Source: Typha latifolia (taxonomy: Eukaryota; Streptophyta; Magnoliopsida; Poales; Typhaceae). From it: DNA of 64,000 nucleotides. This document shows positions 35,073-48,649 of this stretch, piece by piece. The notes under the pieces are model-generated. The model searched no databases, was not told the origin of the DNA, and saw only the letters and a program-made list of their open reading frames with translations. The first letter of the stretch is position 1. Every line of letters starts with the position of its first letter. The position numbers were made by a program, and so were the translations under genes. Location of the stretch: contig CM034104.1 of the NCBI GenBank assembly GCA_019914945.1, forward strand, positions 5,086,501 through 5,150,500. Reading direction: 5' to 3'.

Positions 35073-36000
35073 ACCATATCGCTAAGCTCTTTTCTAATTA
35101 GTTTTTATGGGACAAAGAATGGGTCTTAGATGTCTCCACATCATTGGCCAAAAGAAAACCACTAGACCTACGCATGAGAGAGCTAGGGAGCTGGCTATCT
35201 GCGATCTTAGGACTGTAAGGACTTTTTTGGTGATTTAGATGATGCTCAACTCAGACCATTCTGAGGGTATGCTCAAGCTTATTTGTAATAGGACACCTTC
35301 CAGGTTATTGCTGTCACCAAACTTTTTTAGATCTAATTGCTAATAATGCTTTGCAGGGAGAAGGTCCCTAAGTACTTATTCTCTATGAAAAAATAGTTTC
35401 TATTAATGCCTATATAGGACAATCAAAGATGAACAGTAGAATCGGTACCCTCATCTGCATGGTGCTGTGCATTAAGCTGAACGTCGCCATGCATGGATGG
35501 AGTGCTATGAGGATTCCTTATGATCATATCCAGTTGGCTTTGTCAATCTAGCTTGTTGTTAATGAAATCTCGCGTTCGATTTAAATATTTGTTCGAGACC
35601 GACTTTCTCCTTAAATAAAAGAGTCAAACACGAGTAAAAAATTTAGGTCAAAATTAAATACTAATTATTTTGCACAGCATAACATCAATTGTCAAAAGCA
35701 TTCTGACAATCCTATTTAGAAGATTTTACATAGTATATGAAAAGGGTAAAGTGTCAGAAAAAATAAGAATTTCTCTGCGAAAATGAGTATGTAGAGTTTA
35801 TAACCCATGAATTATTAATCAACATTGATATGTAATGATTCTTGTCACAACTGGTGGGCATTTGTAGAAAAAGTAATTCAACTTACTGATAGGATTACAG
35901 TATAATAAAACTAAAGACTTACACCAACATTTTATTTGGAACACAACGAAATAATAGAACAATACACACTGCAAACCAGCTCATCCTTAGCAAGTCATCC
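34575..36000. other. Gene-free stretch
   Basis: Nothing with family signatures was found. A (TA)n run occupies 35040-35070. Confidence 0.6.
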
Positions 36001-36005
36001 ATCAT

Positions 36006-37204
36006 TTAGTTCACAAACCTGCAACTCTTCCTGATCTCGCCCTGGTTTCCGGTGAGCACCTCGACGTTGCCCATCTTGATCATGGCCGCCCCAAACTTGA
36101 ACTGCCAAGTACCTGGCCTCTTCGCGTTGGTCGCCACCAAGGCCGCCGTCTCCCCACTCGTAAGCAACGTCTGGTCGGACGAGAAGAGAACCCTGTGAGC
36201 GTTCACATTCTTGTAGTACTGGTTGTCGAGCTTGTTCGGCGTCACGATATCCTGGTCCACCGTCGGGTCGAGGCTTCCAGTCGACGGGCATCTCGTCTTC
36301 AAGAACGCGGCAAAGGACGGGTCCATCGAAGGGTCCTGCTTCTGCGTCGCGCTGAAGTTGAAAAGACGTCGGGAGAAGGACGAGCAGAGGGAATGGCCGA
36401 TTGAGTGGGCGCCCGAGAGGGTGACGAGGTCGTCGACAGATAAGCCTTTTGAGGCGAAGCTGGCCTTGAGCTGGGTGAGGTTGAATATGGGAGGTGGGAG
36501 GTTTTGGGTCGTCTCATTCGCAACAGAGACCCTGCCGTCGCGTCTTCCGGAAGGGATGGAGTACCTGACGACGCCGAGGAAGTCGGCCGCGTCGCGGGCC
36601 GCAAAGGCGATGATGTCAGCGCAGGAGACGGTCCCGGGGCAGTGGTGTTCGACCGCAGCCTTTGCGTCGTCGATCACTTCGAAGCCGCGAAGGCTAGGGT
36701 TGTTTGGCGGCCCTGTCTTTTCGGTATTTGGGTTCGCCGCGGTCGGGTCGAGGAGGACGGAAGCATCACAGCCCTGGTACAACGAATGAAAAATAAAAAT
36801 AAAATTATCCTTCTCTATCAGCTTAAGTTTTTAAACTAGTTACTAAATTAATATGATATCAAAATAGGACGTGACATGATGGTTAAGAACTGATCATATA
36901 TTTCTAAAGTAATAGAGTTGCATCGGGTTTATATATATACATATGTGTATAAGTTACGTACCCTAACAAAGCAATCGTGGAAGAACATTCTAATGAGACC
37001 AGCGCCAATGCCAGGATTCTGAGCCACAGCCTTGTGCACCACCTTTCTCACAATCTTTTCAACCTTTGGGCACTTGTACTTGTAGAAGCCAACTTGGAGT
37101 TGGGGGTTAGCAGAGATGATAGGAAGCATGGCTTGGAAGGCAATAGCGAAGACGAGGCATGAGAACAGAAGAGGAACCTCAGCTCTTCCAACTGACCTGC
37201 TCAT
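36006..37204 (-). CDS. Class III secretory peroxidase (copy 2)
   Basis: Exon 1 is 37204-36962 and exon 2 is 36773-36006; the intron is 188 bp, phase 0, GT…AG. The product is 336 residues, slightly longer than its neighbours because of extra residues in the signal region and a loop (RRLFNFSATQKQDPSMDPS). The distal site is [15 protein letters not shown], the proximal site [14 protein letters not shown]. The GPPNNPSLRGFEVID block carries the conserved Asn, and the eight disulfide Cys are present. The signal peptide runs to about SANPQ, so it should be secreted. It shares the single-intron structure with the other three copies. It is on the strand opposite to copies 3 and 4. Confidence 0.95.
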
Positions 37205-37310
37205 CTTTCACCAGTTTTGTGTTTGGAATTGGATGATATGAGAGTTCTAAAGAGAAGAGGAAAGATAGCAAGAAGAGGAGTTGGATGGAGAGGTGTTAGT
37301 GGGCGTTGCT

Positions 37311-37317
37311 CTTTATA
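37311..37317 (-). promoter_or_regulatory. TATA box of peroxidase copy 2
   Basis: The minus strand reads CTATAAAGAG about 110 bases before the start codon. Confidence 0.6.
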
Positions 37318-37329
37318 GACGAACGGGGG

Positions 37330-38176
37330 TGGAGTGCAATTGATCAATCAAGTAAAACAAAGTATACATAAGATATATAGAGTTCTCCTCTTTTTTGTGC
37401 TATATTTTTGTGAGTTTAATTGGTCAGCAGACATAGCCAGCTCTAACTATTAAACTAAGCTTTTGACTTCCATTGGTCGTATGGCTGTACTGAGGTCGAA
37501 GTAGGTGGTCGGTGGGTTGGTGGAATAAAACAATGTCAAAGCCTCCAATTAAGATGTAATGACTTTTTATCAAATAATCTTTCGTAATAAAGAAAAAACA
37601 AGAAAAGGGGGAGAAAATGTTATAATAAAAAGTTATATTTGTGTAACACCACCCGTCAGGATATATTTTTTAACAAAATTTCTCTACAAATTTTTTCTAC
37701 GAGGTGTGAAAATGGAGAAAAAGAGGGTATCTTTGTTAAAAAAAACTTGGAAATATTCCCTTAAATTTTAGAAAAATGGAGGCCGGTATTGTTTTTGAAT
37801 TAGGTAAAAGGATGTAGGTGGTACATAAATTAAAAAAATAAATCCAACAATTAATTAAAGTGCAAAAACAAGTCAAGATTAAGAAATATATTCTTGAAAA
37901 CGAATTCTAGAAAACGACCCATGAACGAGAGAAACAACTGGGGTCTACAAACGTGTGACAGTTAATTTTGTCCATCAAGAAAGAAAGTCTCTTACTTCAA
38001 ATTATTATTATTATTACTGTTTACATCCCTGCCTTAATGTTTTTTTGTGATAAGTAAACCTTTTGAACTGTTGAATAATATTTCACTTCTCAATTATCTA
38101 AGATATTTAAGTGTGCTCATTATTATTATTTTAGTTAAAATTTGCAGGTATAAGATACTAATTATATTTTTACAGG
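37330..38176. other. Gene-free stretch
   Basis: AT-rich sequence upstream of peroxidase copy 2. No feature recognised; the frame at 37559-37771 is Lys-rich and unsupported. Confidence 0.6.
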
Positions 38177-38594
38177 AAATTTGCATATAATAACTTGTCT
38201 TTTAATAAAATTATTATTTAAATCTTATATTTTCACTATTTATAAATCGAGCCTATAATTTAGCGAATATGTGCAGAAACACATCACTATTAGATCTGTT
38301 AGTTAAACTTAATCAAACATCTGAGTTAAGTTAACTATACTAAATAAATTATGAAAACATCCTTAATAAAGTCATACTAAGGATATTTTAGGTATTTTAG
38401 AAATAAGGATATTTTAGTTATTTTAAAAATTAAATATTTCTATTTAATAGAATATTCTTACAATATTAGTTTAAATTTAACTCATAGTATTTTTTACATA
38501 TATTCGCTAAATTATAGAGCTCGATTTGTAAATAATAAAAATATTAAATGTAAACCATAACTTCTTTATAAAATAATGTGTTATATGCAAATTT
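38177..38594. mobile_element. Foldback MITE, family G, copy 1
   Basis: The left half begins AAATTTGCATATAATAAC and the right half ends in TTATATGCAAATTT. The complementarity extends inward for about 100 bases per side (CGAGCCTATAATTTAGCGAA on the left, TTCGCTAAATTATAGAGCTC on the right). No coding capacity. A direct relative lies at 41832-42291. Confidence 0.8.
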
Positions 38595-38599
38595 ACCTA

Positions 38600-41270
38600 T
38601 TTTTACCTTCCTCTTGGTAATAGAATTATATATATCTAGTTTTTAGAGTGAACTATTTTATTATCAGATCGGTAAGTAATCGGTGCGATAAAAATTGGAA
38701 CCAGCGACTACACGATTATGCGACTATGCAATCCCGACTAGGTCATATACTTTTACAAAGTTAACTAATTATTTTTAATATTTAATTACTCTATTCTATA
38801 CCCTAATGATATATTATTTATGAGATTTTTAAAATATTTAGTTTCTAACATATTTGTCTTTTAAAATTAATTTTTTTTGTGTGCATATATACTCTTAAAA
38901 GACCTTTATTTGTTTGTAGTCCATCTAAAATTTATATTTACATATATATCACCCAAGATACACACTTTTATCATATATATATATATATATATTAAAATCT
39001 TTATCTTTTTTCATAAATATCTGTTCGAGTAAACTCCATTAAAATTTGAATAATACAAATGTAAAAAAGATAAAAATATTTTTATTTTAGTTTTCAAGTA
39101 TTTCTCTTAGTTTGATAATTTTATATCTTTTTATTAAATAACTTAATTTAAAAAGTAGCCATGAGAGTATTTATATAAATCGCATGTTTCAAGAGATATA
39201 CATTTAATTAGACTACTTTTGCATATTTCTTTTCAATTTTTAGAATTATTTAGAATAATCTATTTAAATATTTTTTTTTAAAATATTAGTAATATGACCG
39301 AGTGAACTACTAGTTGAACCAATAACCCAATGACCCGACCTCTGATTGGGTTAATATTCGGTTTGATTATAATAACTACAATATCTATTGAAGAAAATAA
39401 TTATCTTATAAGCAATTATCCTTCGTCTATTTGCCTTTTAACTTTTGACTCTATCACCACTTACTAGAACTAACAACAGCGCTTTTATCTCCTCTTTATT
39501 CTAGTTTGATAATTTAACTATTGGGTATCGTAATTGGCAAAATAATAATTTTATTCGACTCTCTAAATTTTACTATAATTTAAAATTATATTTGATGAGA
39601 TTTTATTTTCTAAAAGTGCTACGTTACTGTCTCGTTGTCGATATTCTTGCAAATGTCTTTCTAAATATAATTAACTGATTGACATGAACCCTATTGTAGA
39701 TATTATCTTCTAATTTAATATCATATATCTAGATGATACTGACATATTCTACTTCTTAATCTTGGTTCTGGTGAGAGCTTTTTCGTATCAATACTTTAAT
39801 TGGATTAAAATAAATTCTGAAAACGAACTCTTCATTTTTCTTTTTAATTTAAATATAGAGGAGAGGAGCTCTTGCTTCTTCTGAAAGAAGTTTTGGACCT
39901 GCTATAAGAGTCAGAGAAGCAATGAGAGGAGTACGTAGACGCAGTACTCAAAAGGTGGAGAAAGACTGAAATTTTTTTCCAAATAGTAATAAATTAAAAA
40001 AATATTAAATATTAGGAAAGCTAATATCAGCATTAAATAGAAATTTTACTATTAAGATGCTAAAAGTAAAGAATTACTAATCATTCAAGATAACTACAAG
40101 CGATAATTCCATATATGCAAACCATTAAGGACAGAGAAAAAAAGATGAGATTTACGTGGTTCGACGATGTAATTATATTCACAAGTGACGTAAAACTTTA
40201 ATTTACTAGTCGAGATACAAATACAAGTATTTTTATACCTTTAATCTCTCCCATATATAATAGAGATATTCTTGGGTGTAACTTACCGAAGAGAAACTTA
40301 CAAGGCATTTGAATGGCTACCCTGCTATATTCGAACATCCTTGTATAAGCCCTTTTTGATTGAGCCAAGCCAAACATATATAGTAAAGTCAAATCTAACC
40401 TTGCATTGCAAGTCCTTTGGTCTGCATATCTAATTTCTTGTTCTCAACTGCTACAAACAATCATAAAAATTAAATTACAACGTTAATATGCACTTAAAAG
40501 AAACAAAATACTTATTGGATGCTATCATTGTTGATGTAGTAACAAACTTACCTTGACTATTTGCCATTAGTCAGAGTCTCAGAGATAATACGGAAGTGTT
40601 TTTAGGAGAGTACTTGATAAAGTAGAGCACACACAATTTTATTTTATTTTTATCAATCTAAGCCTAAGGGTCAACTCTCTATGAATACAAGAGGACTGAA
40701 GTCAGTCCCAAAACTTAGTGGGTTAAATATTTAGGCTAAGTCTCTCAATAACGGACCCTATCAATGAAGCCTAGCTTAGCTGATATATCACCGAGTTATT
40801 TTTGCTTAGTTATTGAGTCATTATTTTAAGCTATTACATTGCCCAGCTACTTTATCAAGGATGACAGTGAGCCATCAATGGAGCCAAATCAATCTCTCAG
40901 CCAATACTGCAAAGAAATATTTTCTATTTTTTTTTTCTCATCCCCTATTTTCCTACATAATTTTTTTTCTAGATAAAACGTGTTAAAATATCCTTACTAT
41001 CTCTACGGTGGACCCTGCATCTAGAACGAGGAAAACCCCATATTTGGAGAGAAGATTCACTTCAATTAGGCAATAAAAATAATGTTAGGTTTTGTAAGTG
41101 ACAAATTCGACCAAACACAATGATTCACGCTGTATTTTTCCTAGTTAACTATGAATTAATAAGCTATGAATAAATGTTTGATTAAAGGAAAATATAAAAA
41201 GAACGAGGGGTATTCTCATTATATTATTGTCACGTGATTATTACATGACAACTTATTGATGGAAATATGT
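38600..41270. other. Gene-free AT-rich stretch
   Basis: No gene recognised. The sequence GATTTACGTGGTTCGACGATG at 40149 (the first 20 bases of it) resembles the region near the transcription start of some Copia LTRs, but no element borders were found. Confidence 0.5.
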
Positions 41271-41439
41271 AACGGAACCCTAACGAAAGCTATCAAGTGA
41301 GTTGTTTTTGAAAGCTCAAGGGGTCAGTGTTTACCAAAAAAAAATAAAGTTCAGAAGGTCGATGAGAATAGATAAAGTTTAGGGATGAAAAGAGAATTAT
41401 CACTTATTTTTATGTCATCTTGCTTTTCTTTTCAGAAAG

Positions 41440-41765
41440 ATATATACAAGAAGAGCAACCTAAGGGTTTGTGATAACTCTCAAAAGCTACAGTTCAATTT
41501 TAAGGGTCACTAAGATCAGACATCAAGTAAGGAAAATAGTATATTGAGGGGGGAGTTAAGCAAATTGCTTTAGAGATGATTATAGAGAATAATAAATAGA
41601 CTGTAAATATATATTATATAACTATTGTTATCATAATGCTTGATTTGATCCTAGTTGGAAGATTCATATTCTGTTTATCCTTAGTCGATGAGGAGTTTTC
41701 TCACACAAAAAGTTCTTGCATTTGTAGGTGCTTTTGTGTATTGTATTTAGTTTTTTGCTGATAAT
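41440..41765 (+). mobile_element. LTR fragment, family F
   Basis: It aligns with 34230-34530: GGGTCACTAAG, GGAGTTAAGCAAAT, TGCTTGATTTGATCC and TTTTCTCACA occur in the same order. It is truncated on both sides. Confidence 0.6.
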
Positions 41766-41831
41766 TTTAAAAATAAAACATCTCCTAGATAATTTTTAAA
41801 ATTTTAATTAATAAAAATAATTAAGTATTAT

Positions 41832-42291
41832 AAATTTGCATATGACACCTTAAATTTTAACAAAATTATAGTTTACATATTATATTTTACCATTTATAAA
41901 TCAAGCCCTATAATTTAGCGAATATGTGCTAAAAATACTTTGACGTTATATATGTTAGCTAAACTTAATTAAACATCTGTGTTAAGTAAACTATACTATA
42001 AAGATTACGAAACTACCCTCAACTAAGTTATACTTACCCTATACTAACTAAAGTTAACGCAACTAAATTAAACCTAATTAAACTAAACCTAACCTAAACT
42101 AAGAGCATGTTAGTCATTTTAGAAAGAAAATATCTCTAATTAACAGAATATTCCCACGGTGTTTATTTAAATCTAACCCATGATATTTTCTGCTCATATT
42201 TACTAAATTATAAGACTTAATTTACAAATAGTAAAATTATACGGTGTAATCTACAATTTCATTAAAAGACAAATATATGATATGCAAAATT
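41832..42291. mobile_element. Foldback MITE, family G, copy 2
   Basis: It matches copy 1 in the same orientation, including CTATAATTTAGCGAATATGT and the TTAGCTAAACTTAATTAAAC region. Its own ends are inverted copies (AAATTTGCATATG and ATATGCAAAATT). Confidence 0.8.
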
Positions 42292-42299
42292 CTCTGAGA

Positions 42300-44852
42300 G
42301 GATTTCTCCAATCTCAATAGACACCGTGCCTAAAACACCCATAGTTGGTAGGCCACAAAACCACTGGCGAAGCCTAAAGAGAATGACATCCAGGATTGTG
42401 CGTCATAAAACAACAACAACAACAAAAAGAAAAGTCCCTCTCTTTCACCTTTCTTTCTCCGTAAGCTGATCGCGTCTTTGATAGGAGTTTTCCTTTTCTT
42501 GAATAAAACTAAGCTGTCCCTATTAACGTTACTGTCGAAAGAGAAGCACCAAATTCGACTTAGCAACTGCTAAGACCACTACATCTCACCTTAGTATGAC
42601 AGCAAGAACAAACTTTATGCTAAAAGGAAGTTCATACTTTTATGATCATGATGAGAGCTTGCTATTCTTTTTTTTTTTTTCCCCTCTCTCTATCTCTCTC
42701 CGTCTTAATATAAACATTTTATAGTCCTAATATGCAATCACCGGTAACCCTACGTTTAAATGATTTTGAAAAACACCACTTAATATGCCCTAGAATTTTT
42801 TTTTATTTCAGAATAACAACTAAACATCGTAATAACTCTATTACAGAATACAAATATTATTCATCAAAATTTTATTTTATACCACACGCTAACCTAGTTA
42901 CTAATTTACCCTTGATATCTATCTTATTAATCTACTTTATGACAAATTAAAGAACATTCATGATAATTTTATAAAAAATAATATATATATATTTTAATTA
43001 TTACACTCTTATTCTAGGTTAGAAGTAAATATAAGAATAACTATTTCTAAAATAAAGACCTCATTTTGAGGAGTAACAAGTATCTATTCTAGAATTGATC
43101 TTATTCCTTAAGTTATTTTTAATCTAGCCCCTCTTTTTTTTTTTTTCCTGAGGTATACGTTGAATTATTTTAAACTAACTAATCTTTAATAAATAATATC
43201 TAAATATGAGTACTCTATTAGGGACGCTAAGTTTACTTTTTTTAAATACAAAAGAAAATTGCTCATACCTTTCTTTCATTTTGCTCTTGATTGTACGACT
43301 CAGTGAGAAATTCACTAAATATCAATCATAATCCTTAGGGATGAGAGTTAATTTATAACCTCTATCATATGCTAACATAATCTGATCACTGTGCTATTAT
43401 GGCAGCTGGCATAAAAAAAAGAGTACTCTTTTCTCTTTTCTTCACATTTGGTGAGAAAAAATGTAGTGAAAAGCAGCAGAGGTTTTCATTTCCCCTCTCT
43501 TGTTTACTTTTATTTTTCTTCCTAAAAGTTCTACTAAAATTAACAAATACTTGAGATCATCTCTATATAACTATTCAAAGGTCATAGAACTTATTTTAAA
43601 CTAAAAGATACGCACACATCCTGTTTCATTAGAAACTATGAGAGTTTCGTGCGTTGAAACCAACCTTGTAAGACAACTTTTATACCAACATCAAAATCAA
43701 AAATATGAAATATTAACTACACAACATAACCAACAATACTATAGCCATCAACTTATAGATATACGCATCAAAAGTCATAATTTTATGGAGTATCACACAG
43801 TTTCAACAGTTGAGTGAATGGAAAAATATTAAAGGTTGTACTATTTAATATATTCGTCATTGCTAAGATTGTCAAAATTACCAAAATAATAAGTCTCAGA
43901 ATTCTAAAGATAGCTAGATATTTCCAACAGGAAAGTGACGAATTTGCAGATTGATTTTAACTGCTAATCAATCCTAACTATAACCTTAACTTAAAAAGGG
44001 CCATAAAATCCTTGATAGATCTCGGATAAAATGTTAATGCAGCCGTTGATAAATATAGGAATAGAATCTTATTTTAATAATTCATTTCATTGGCATGCAT
44101 TGAATTAGTCCAAACTGCCCAGTAAAACTGGGTCATATTTTATGCATCTCTATTTTTGGATCAGCATCTCCATTATATAATAGCTACATAAGATATAGAT
44201 GTGATACATATGAGACCACGTTTAGCACTGGTATTATTATAATGTGAGAAATAATTTGAGTCTTAAGTGTTAAGTCAATTATTGGCTATAACTTATATAG
44301 CAACCGAAGCTTAGGAGGAGGATTAAATGGAGTTTTTGACCAAACTAGCCCTCTTTCATATTTTATTTACCTAAATAGAGTCTTCCTTAAACTTAATACC
44401 AAAATAGTTTTGGAACATTGTAGTCTTAGATAAACCGCTAATATGTACACATTTTACCTTTAAATAAAAATGCCAAAAATTTTATTGTATAAAACGTTTA
44501 TGCCTTCAGGGTTTTATGCTTAGAAAAGGTTGAAAAGAAGAGGACTAAAGAATAAAAAAAAGAATTCAAAGTAAATTTAGGTCTTCTTTTTGCAATTTTG
44601 AGTGCTTTTGGAAAACTTTTTTATATCTTCACAAACTATATATTTATAACTAAAATGGATAACCGAGTACAAAATTATGACTTTATAATTTTTTTAAATA
44701 TTTTTATCAAACACTGATTAGATCAGCGTTTTACTTAATAAAATACTAATGTGATCCACATTTTACTTCAGACAGAATAAAACGCTTAACAATTTAACGT
44801 TTTATTAAGAATTGAGGACTAAACTATTTTAGTCAAAAATTTGGAATAGACA

Positions 44853-44888
<36 letters not shown>

Positions 44889-46927
44889 AGAAATGCCACA
44901 AGCTTAAGGGCCCACATTTATTAATCAATTGTAGTATTTAATGAAACTTGCACTTGTGGAGATTTCATACCCTAAAGTCAAAGATGGTAGTCCAGAAGAA
45001 ATTGAAGAGAATTGTACCAGAATTTATGGACGCGTAATCTTAGTTGTAATGAACTAAAGACAGATCATATATGATTTTTTAATACAATGATTAGCTATTG
45101 CTATAAGTTATTATCGTTGTGATTTTGCTTTCAAGCCAGTCTATAATCATATAACTATCATCTCCAAAGAAGATAGCAACTACTGTAGGTGAGATCGAAT
45201 GACTTTGTTTAGGAATAAAAAATTAAGACCATCTTTTGCGGAAGAATAATTAATGTGAGTTATAAGGCCTAGGATTAATTCCTCCACCTCTTCACCTCTA
45301 TTATTATGATTTTAATTAGTCCAACAGGTACTGTTAAGACTATTGGATAAGTTAATGCCATCTGCGTGGTTAACTATTGGCTTTCGCCAAACTACCATAT
45401 ATATAATAAAAATAAAATATATAATTCCAATCTCTTCTCAGTTCGTCACTACAATCGTAGATAATTTATAGTAGCTGTTTCTTGGTTTTGGCCGCTGGTA
45501 TTAGCTTCATGTTATTATAGTGAGATCTATAGCATCGCGTACTTTACCATTTAATCTAAAAGTTAACTGAGATGATACGTGCTAATGATAAGATTTTATG
45601 CAATTTATTACGGGCTGATTCAAATCTATAACCTCTATCGTGCATAGACTAGTAAGATCCAACTACTACTACATATGATAATTATTATTGTAACACAAGA
45701 TAAGGTTGCAGCTCGTCTAGTGGTCAAATAAATCTCTAGTCAATCTCTACGAATATAGTCAAGTGGTAGTGCTTAACATTTAAGAATTTATCGAAGAAAT
45801 TCTCTAGCATCATGAAATTAGTGGTGATAATTCATTTTATAACAATAAACTACATACATTTTTAAAAGAAAGAACGATGGATCTAGGCATTTAAGTAGCT
45901 GTCAGTCCTCATGCTAATTAATACTATTGTTTCCATCTATTTGCACTTTGTTATTACCATGTACATCCTACTTGTATTATGTTAGTTTTAGACTGAAATT
46001 TGTTTATTTGAAGCTTTTGACTGGTCTAGTTTCTGTATGCTAAATAGTTAGAAGGGAGAGCTTTAGTGGTGCATAGGTGCATAAGTCATTGAATGATTTA
46101 GTGACTTCTATTGCAATCCTTTAATTTGGTGAGGGTACCAAAACTTTCTCATCTAGTAAGCAGATTTTACTGATAAGTATTTGGAAACGATAGTCTTGGC
46201 ATTAACGAAAAGCTTCCATTGGTTTTTATATATAAGGTTTTTTTCAAGGCTAATTCTATGTGCACTTTTTTAAATGTAAATCAAATACCACCGTAAATTT
46301 ACACAAATTTTATTTATTTATTTGTGAAATGTGGATGAAACTGATTAGCTTGAGTAAATTTTTATAAGAATTTATATTTAATTTCTAAATTATAAATAAT
46401 TATGATCAATAAAATTATTTTAAGATAAAAAGACTGCAATGTCCTCCTCATAATAGACTGTGTAAAGCTAATTAAGAGAAGATAAATAATTACACTTGTT
46501 ACGCAATGATGATTATTTTCACTAGTTATTTTTAATAGATCTTACGTACTTTAGCTACAGAGAAGTGAGCATTTAACTAATGTAATTTCAGTTATTTCTT
46601 ACAAATATAATTTTTATTTACAAAACATGGTCAGTGATTTACCTAATGTAAGATTTAATCAAAATATATATATAAGTAAACATTTGGCTATAAAATATAT
46701 TTAATGAAGATCTAGTTCAGGAATAACTCCTCCTTATATACCAACAAAATACGTTGGCTTGTAAATAGGATATCCTTTTTTTGTTTGTTTGTTACAAGAT
46801 AGGAAATTCTCATTAACTTGCTTTAAATATAATGGCAATTTCCAGCTTGACATCATTGACGGACTCCAAGTTAAAAGATGCATGGATGGAGGACCCTTTA
46901 AATTATGACGCAAAGTCTGGAGGTGGA

Positions 46928-46966
<39 letters not shown>

Positions 46967-47400
46967 TTGATGAAGACGTGGAAGTTGAGTTATGGAGGAT
47001 ATTTAATCCTTTTTGGTTATTCTTTTGATCCAAGCCATGCAAATAAAGAGAAGGCAAATATAAGAAAGCAGAGATAAAAGTAGTTTCATATCTTAGTGAA
47101 ACTATTTGTATTACAAAGCCCATAAACAGTGTCGGATTAGTCGCAAATTATAGTTGAGCACTGAACATAATGTCGAATGGGGATTAAATATTTGGTTTGT
47201 TAAATATTGTTTGAAGACAAAATGGTTACTTTGTCGGTTGTACCACATCTTCTATTGCATTAAAAAGAAACAGTAAACGACCCTTCGAGGTCATTACAGA
47301 CTCGTGAGGAATAAAAGTCAAAAATCCAGCTTGTGCTGCCCACGTTCTATAGCTTTACTTCTTCAACTAATTGGGCATAAAAAAGAGGAGAAGACTCTCT
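42300..47400. other. Long gene-free AT-rich stretch
   Basis: No coding region is supported. Positions 44332-44844 may be a further MITE: TTTTTGACCAAACTAG on the left and, inverted, TTTTTGACTAAAATAG on the right. Microsatellites lie at 44857-44884 (TA) and 46929-46968 (ATT). From about 45860 rightwards, patches resemble the region upstream of peroxidase copy 4 (from about 61785). Confidence 0.55.
46929..46968. repeat. (ATT)n microsatellite
   Basis: About thirteen uninterrupted ATT units. Confidence 0.95.
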
Positions 47401-47448
47401 CATCTTATCTTTGGTTAATTTACTTGCTCAGACTCATCCCTTCTCATC

Positions 47449-47456
47449 TATAAATA
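47449..47456 (+). promoter_or_regulatory. TATA box of peroxidase copy 3
   Basis: TATAAATA lies 110 bases before the start codon. It is followed by a TC run (47513-47527) in the leader. The same layout occurs upstream of copy 4. Confidence 0.8.
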
Positions 47457-47558
47457 GCTATCGGCAAGAGCAGCTCTTCATCATCAGCTACCTCCACTGC
47501 TCTCTTTGTTTATCTCTCTCTCTCTCTAAGATCAAGCATACATATACATATAGTAAAG

Positions 47559-48645
47559 ATGAGCAGAGGTAGCGGTCAGCTTCCTCTCTTGGCCACATGC
47601 CTTCTCTTTGCATTGGTCATCCAAGCCATGCTTCCCACCTCCTCTGCTTCCCTACAAGTTGGATTCTATGGTTGCACGTGCCCAAAGGCTGAGGAGATTG
47701 TGAGAAAGGTGGTGCACAAGGCTGTGGTCAAGACTCCTGGCCTCGGCGCCGCCCTTATTAGGATGTACTTCCACGATTGCTTTGTTAGGGTAACTAAGTT
47801 ATACATTACAAATATATACATTTTTATAACTAAATTCTTATTCTTTATAGAATTCACATGTATATAAGAAACGAGACTATAATTACTTTTAATTTCTTTT
47901 GCACCAGGGCTGTGATGCTTCTGTACTCCTCGACCCAACACCAGCCAACCCCAACACAGAGAAAACTTCCCCTCCAAACAATCCTAGTTTGCATGGCTTC
48001 GACGTGATTGATGAAGCCAAGAATGCCCTCGAGCACCACTGCCCAGGCATCGTCTCTTGCGCGGACATTATTGCCTTTGCCGCTCGGGATGCGGCTAGAT
48101 TCCTCGGTGGCATCAAGTACGCCATCCCTTCTGGAAGGCGAGACGGAAGAGTCTCCATCGCGGCTGAGGCGCTCCAAAATCTGCCCCCTCCTTTCTTCAA
48201 TCTAACCCAGCTCATTGCTAGCTTTGCTGCTAAAGGGTTATCCGTCGATGATCTGGTCATCCTCTCCGGAGCACACTCTATCGGTGACTCCCACTGCTCA
48301 TCGCTCTCGCTCCAGGATCCATCGATCGAGCCATCATTTATCACATTCTTGAGGAGCAAATGCCCACCGACGGCAAGCCCTACTACGGTTGTGGATCAAG
48401 ATATTGTGACACCAAATAGATTGGATAACCAATACTACAAGAACGTGATAGCTCACAAAGTTTTGTTCTCTTCCGACGTTGCCTTGCTGGGTAGCCCTCA
48501 GACGGCGGCCTTAGTGCAAGACTTTGCAAAGCACCAGCGAACCTGGAAGGCAAAGTTTGGGGATGCCATGGTGAAGATGGGCGACATCGAGGTGCTTACT
48601 GGAAATCAGGGTGAGGTCAGAAAAATATGCAAGGTTGTGAACTAG
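47559..48645 (+). CDS. Class III secretory peroxidase (copy 3)
   Basis: Exons are 47559-47789 and 47908-48645 with a 118-bp phase-0 intron; the product is 322 residues. A signal peptide ends near SSAS, giving a mature start [12 protein letters not shown]. The distal site is [15 protein letters not shown], with Tyr before FHDC; the proximal site is [14 protein letters not shown]. All eight disulfide Cys are present, plus an extra Cys two residues before the first conserved one (GCTC), shared with copy 4 (DCKC). The protein is very close to copy 4, and their promoters are alike, so the two arose by tandem duplication. As a secreted haem peroxidase it would oxidise phenolics with H2O2; the exact substrate is unknown. 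Confidence 0.95.
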
Positions 48646-48649
48646 CTAC

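Noticed and set aside
45711..45790. Possible tRNA-like segment (GCTCGTCTAGTGGTC)
   Set aside because: No cloverleaf could be drawn: matching acceptor and T arms are missing.
46832..47077. 81-residue frame containing a run of Ile
   Set aside because: The run is the (ATT)n microsatellite; there is no family signature and no partner exon.
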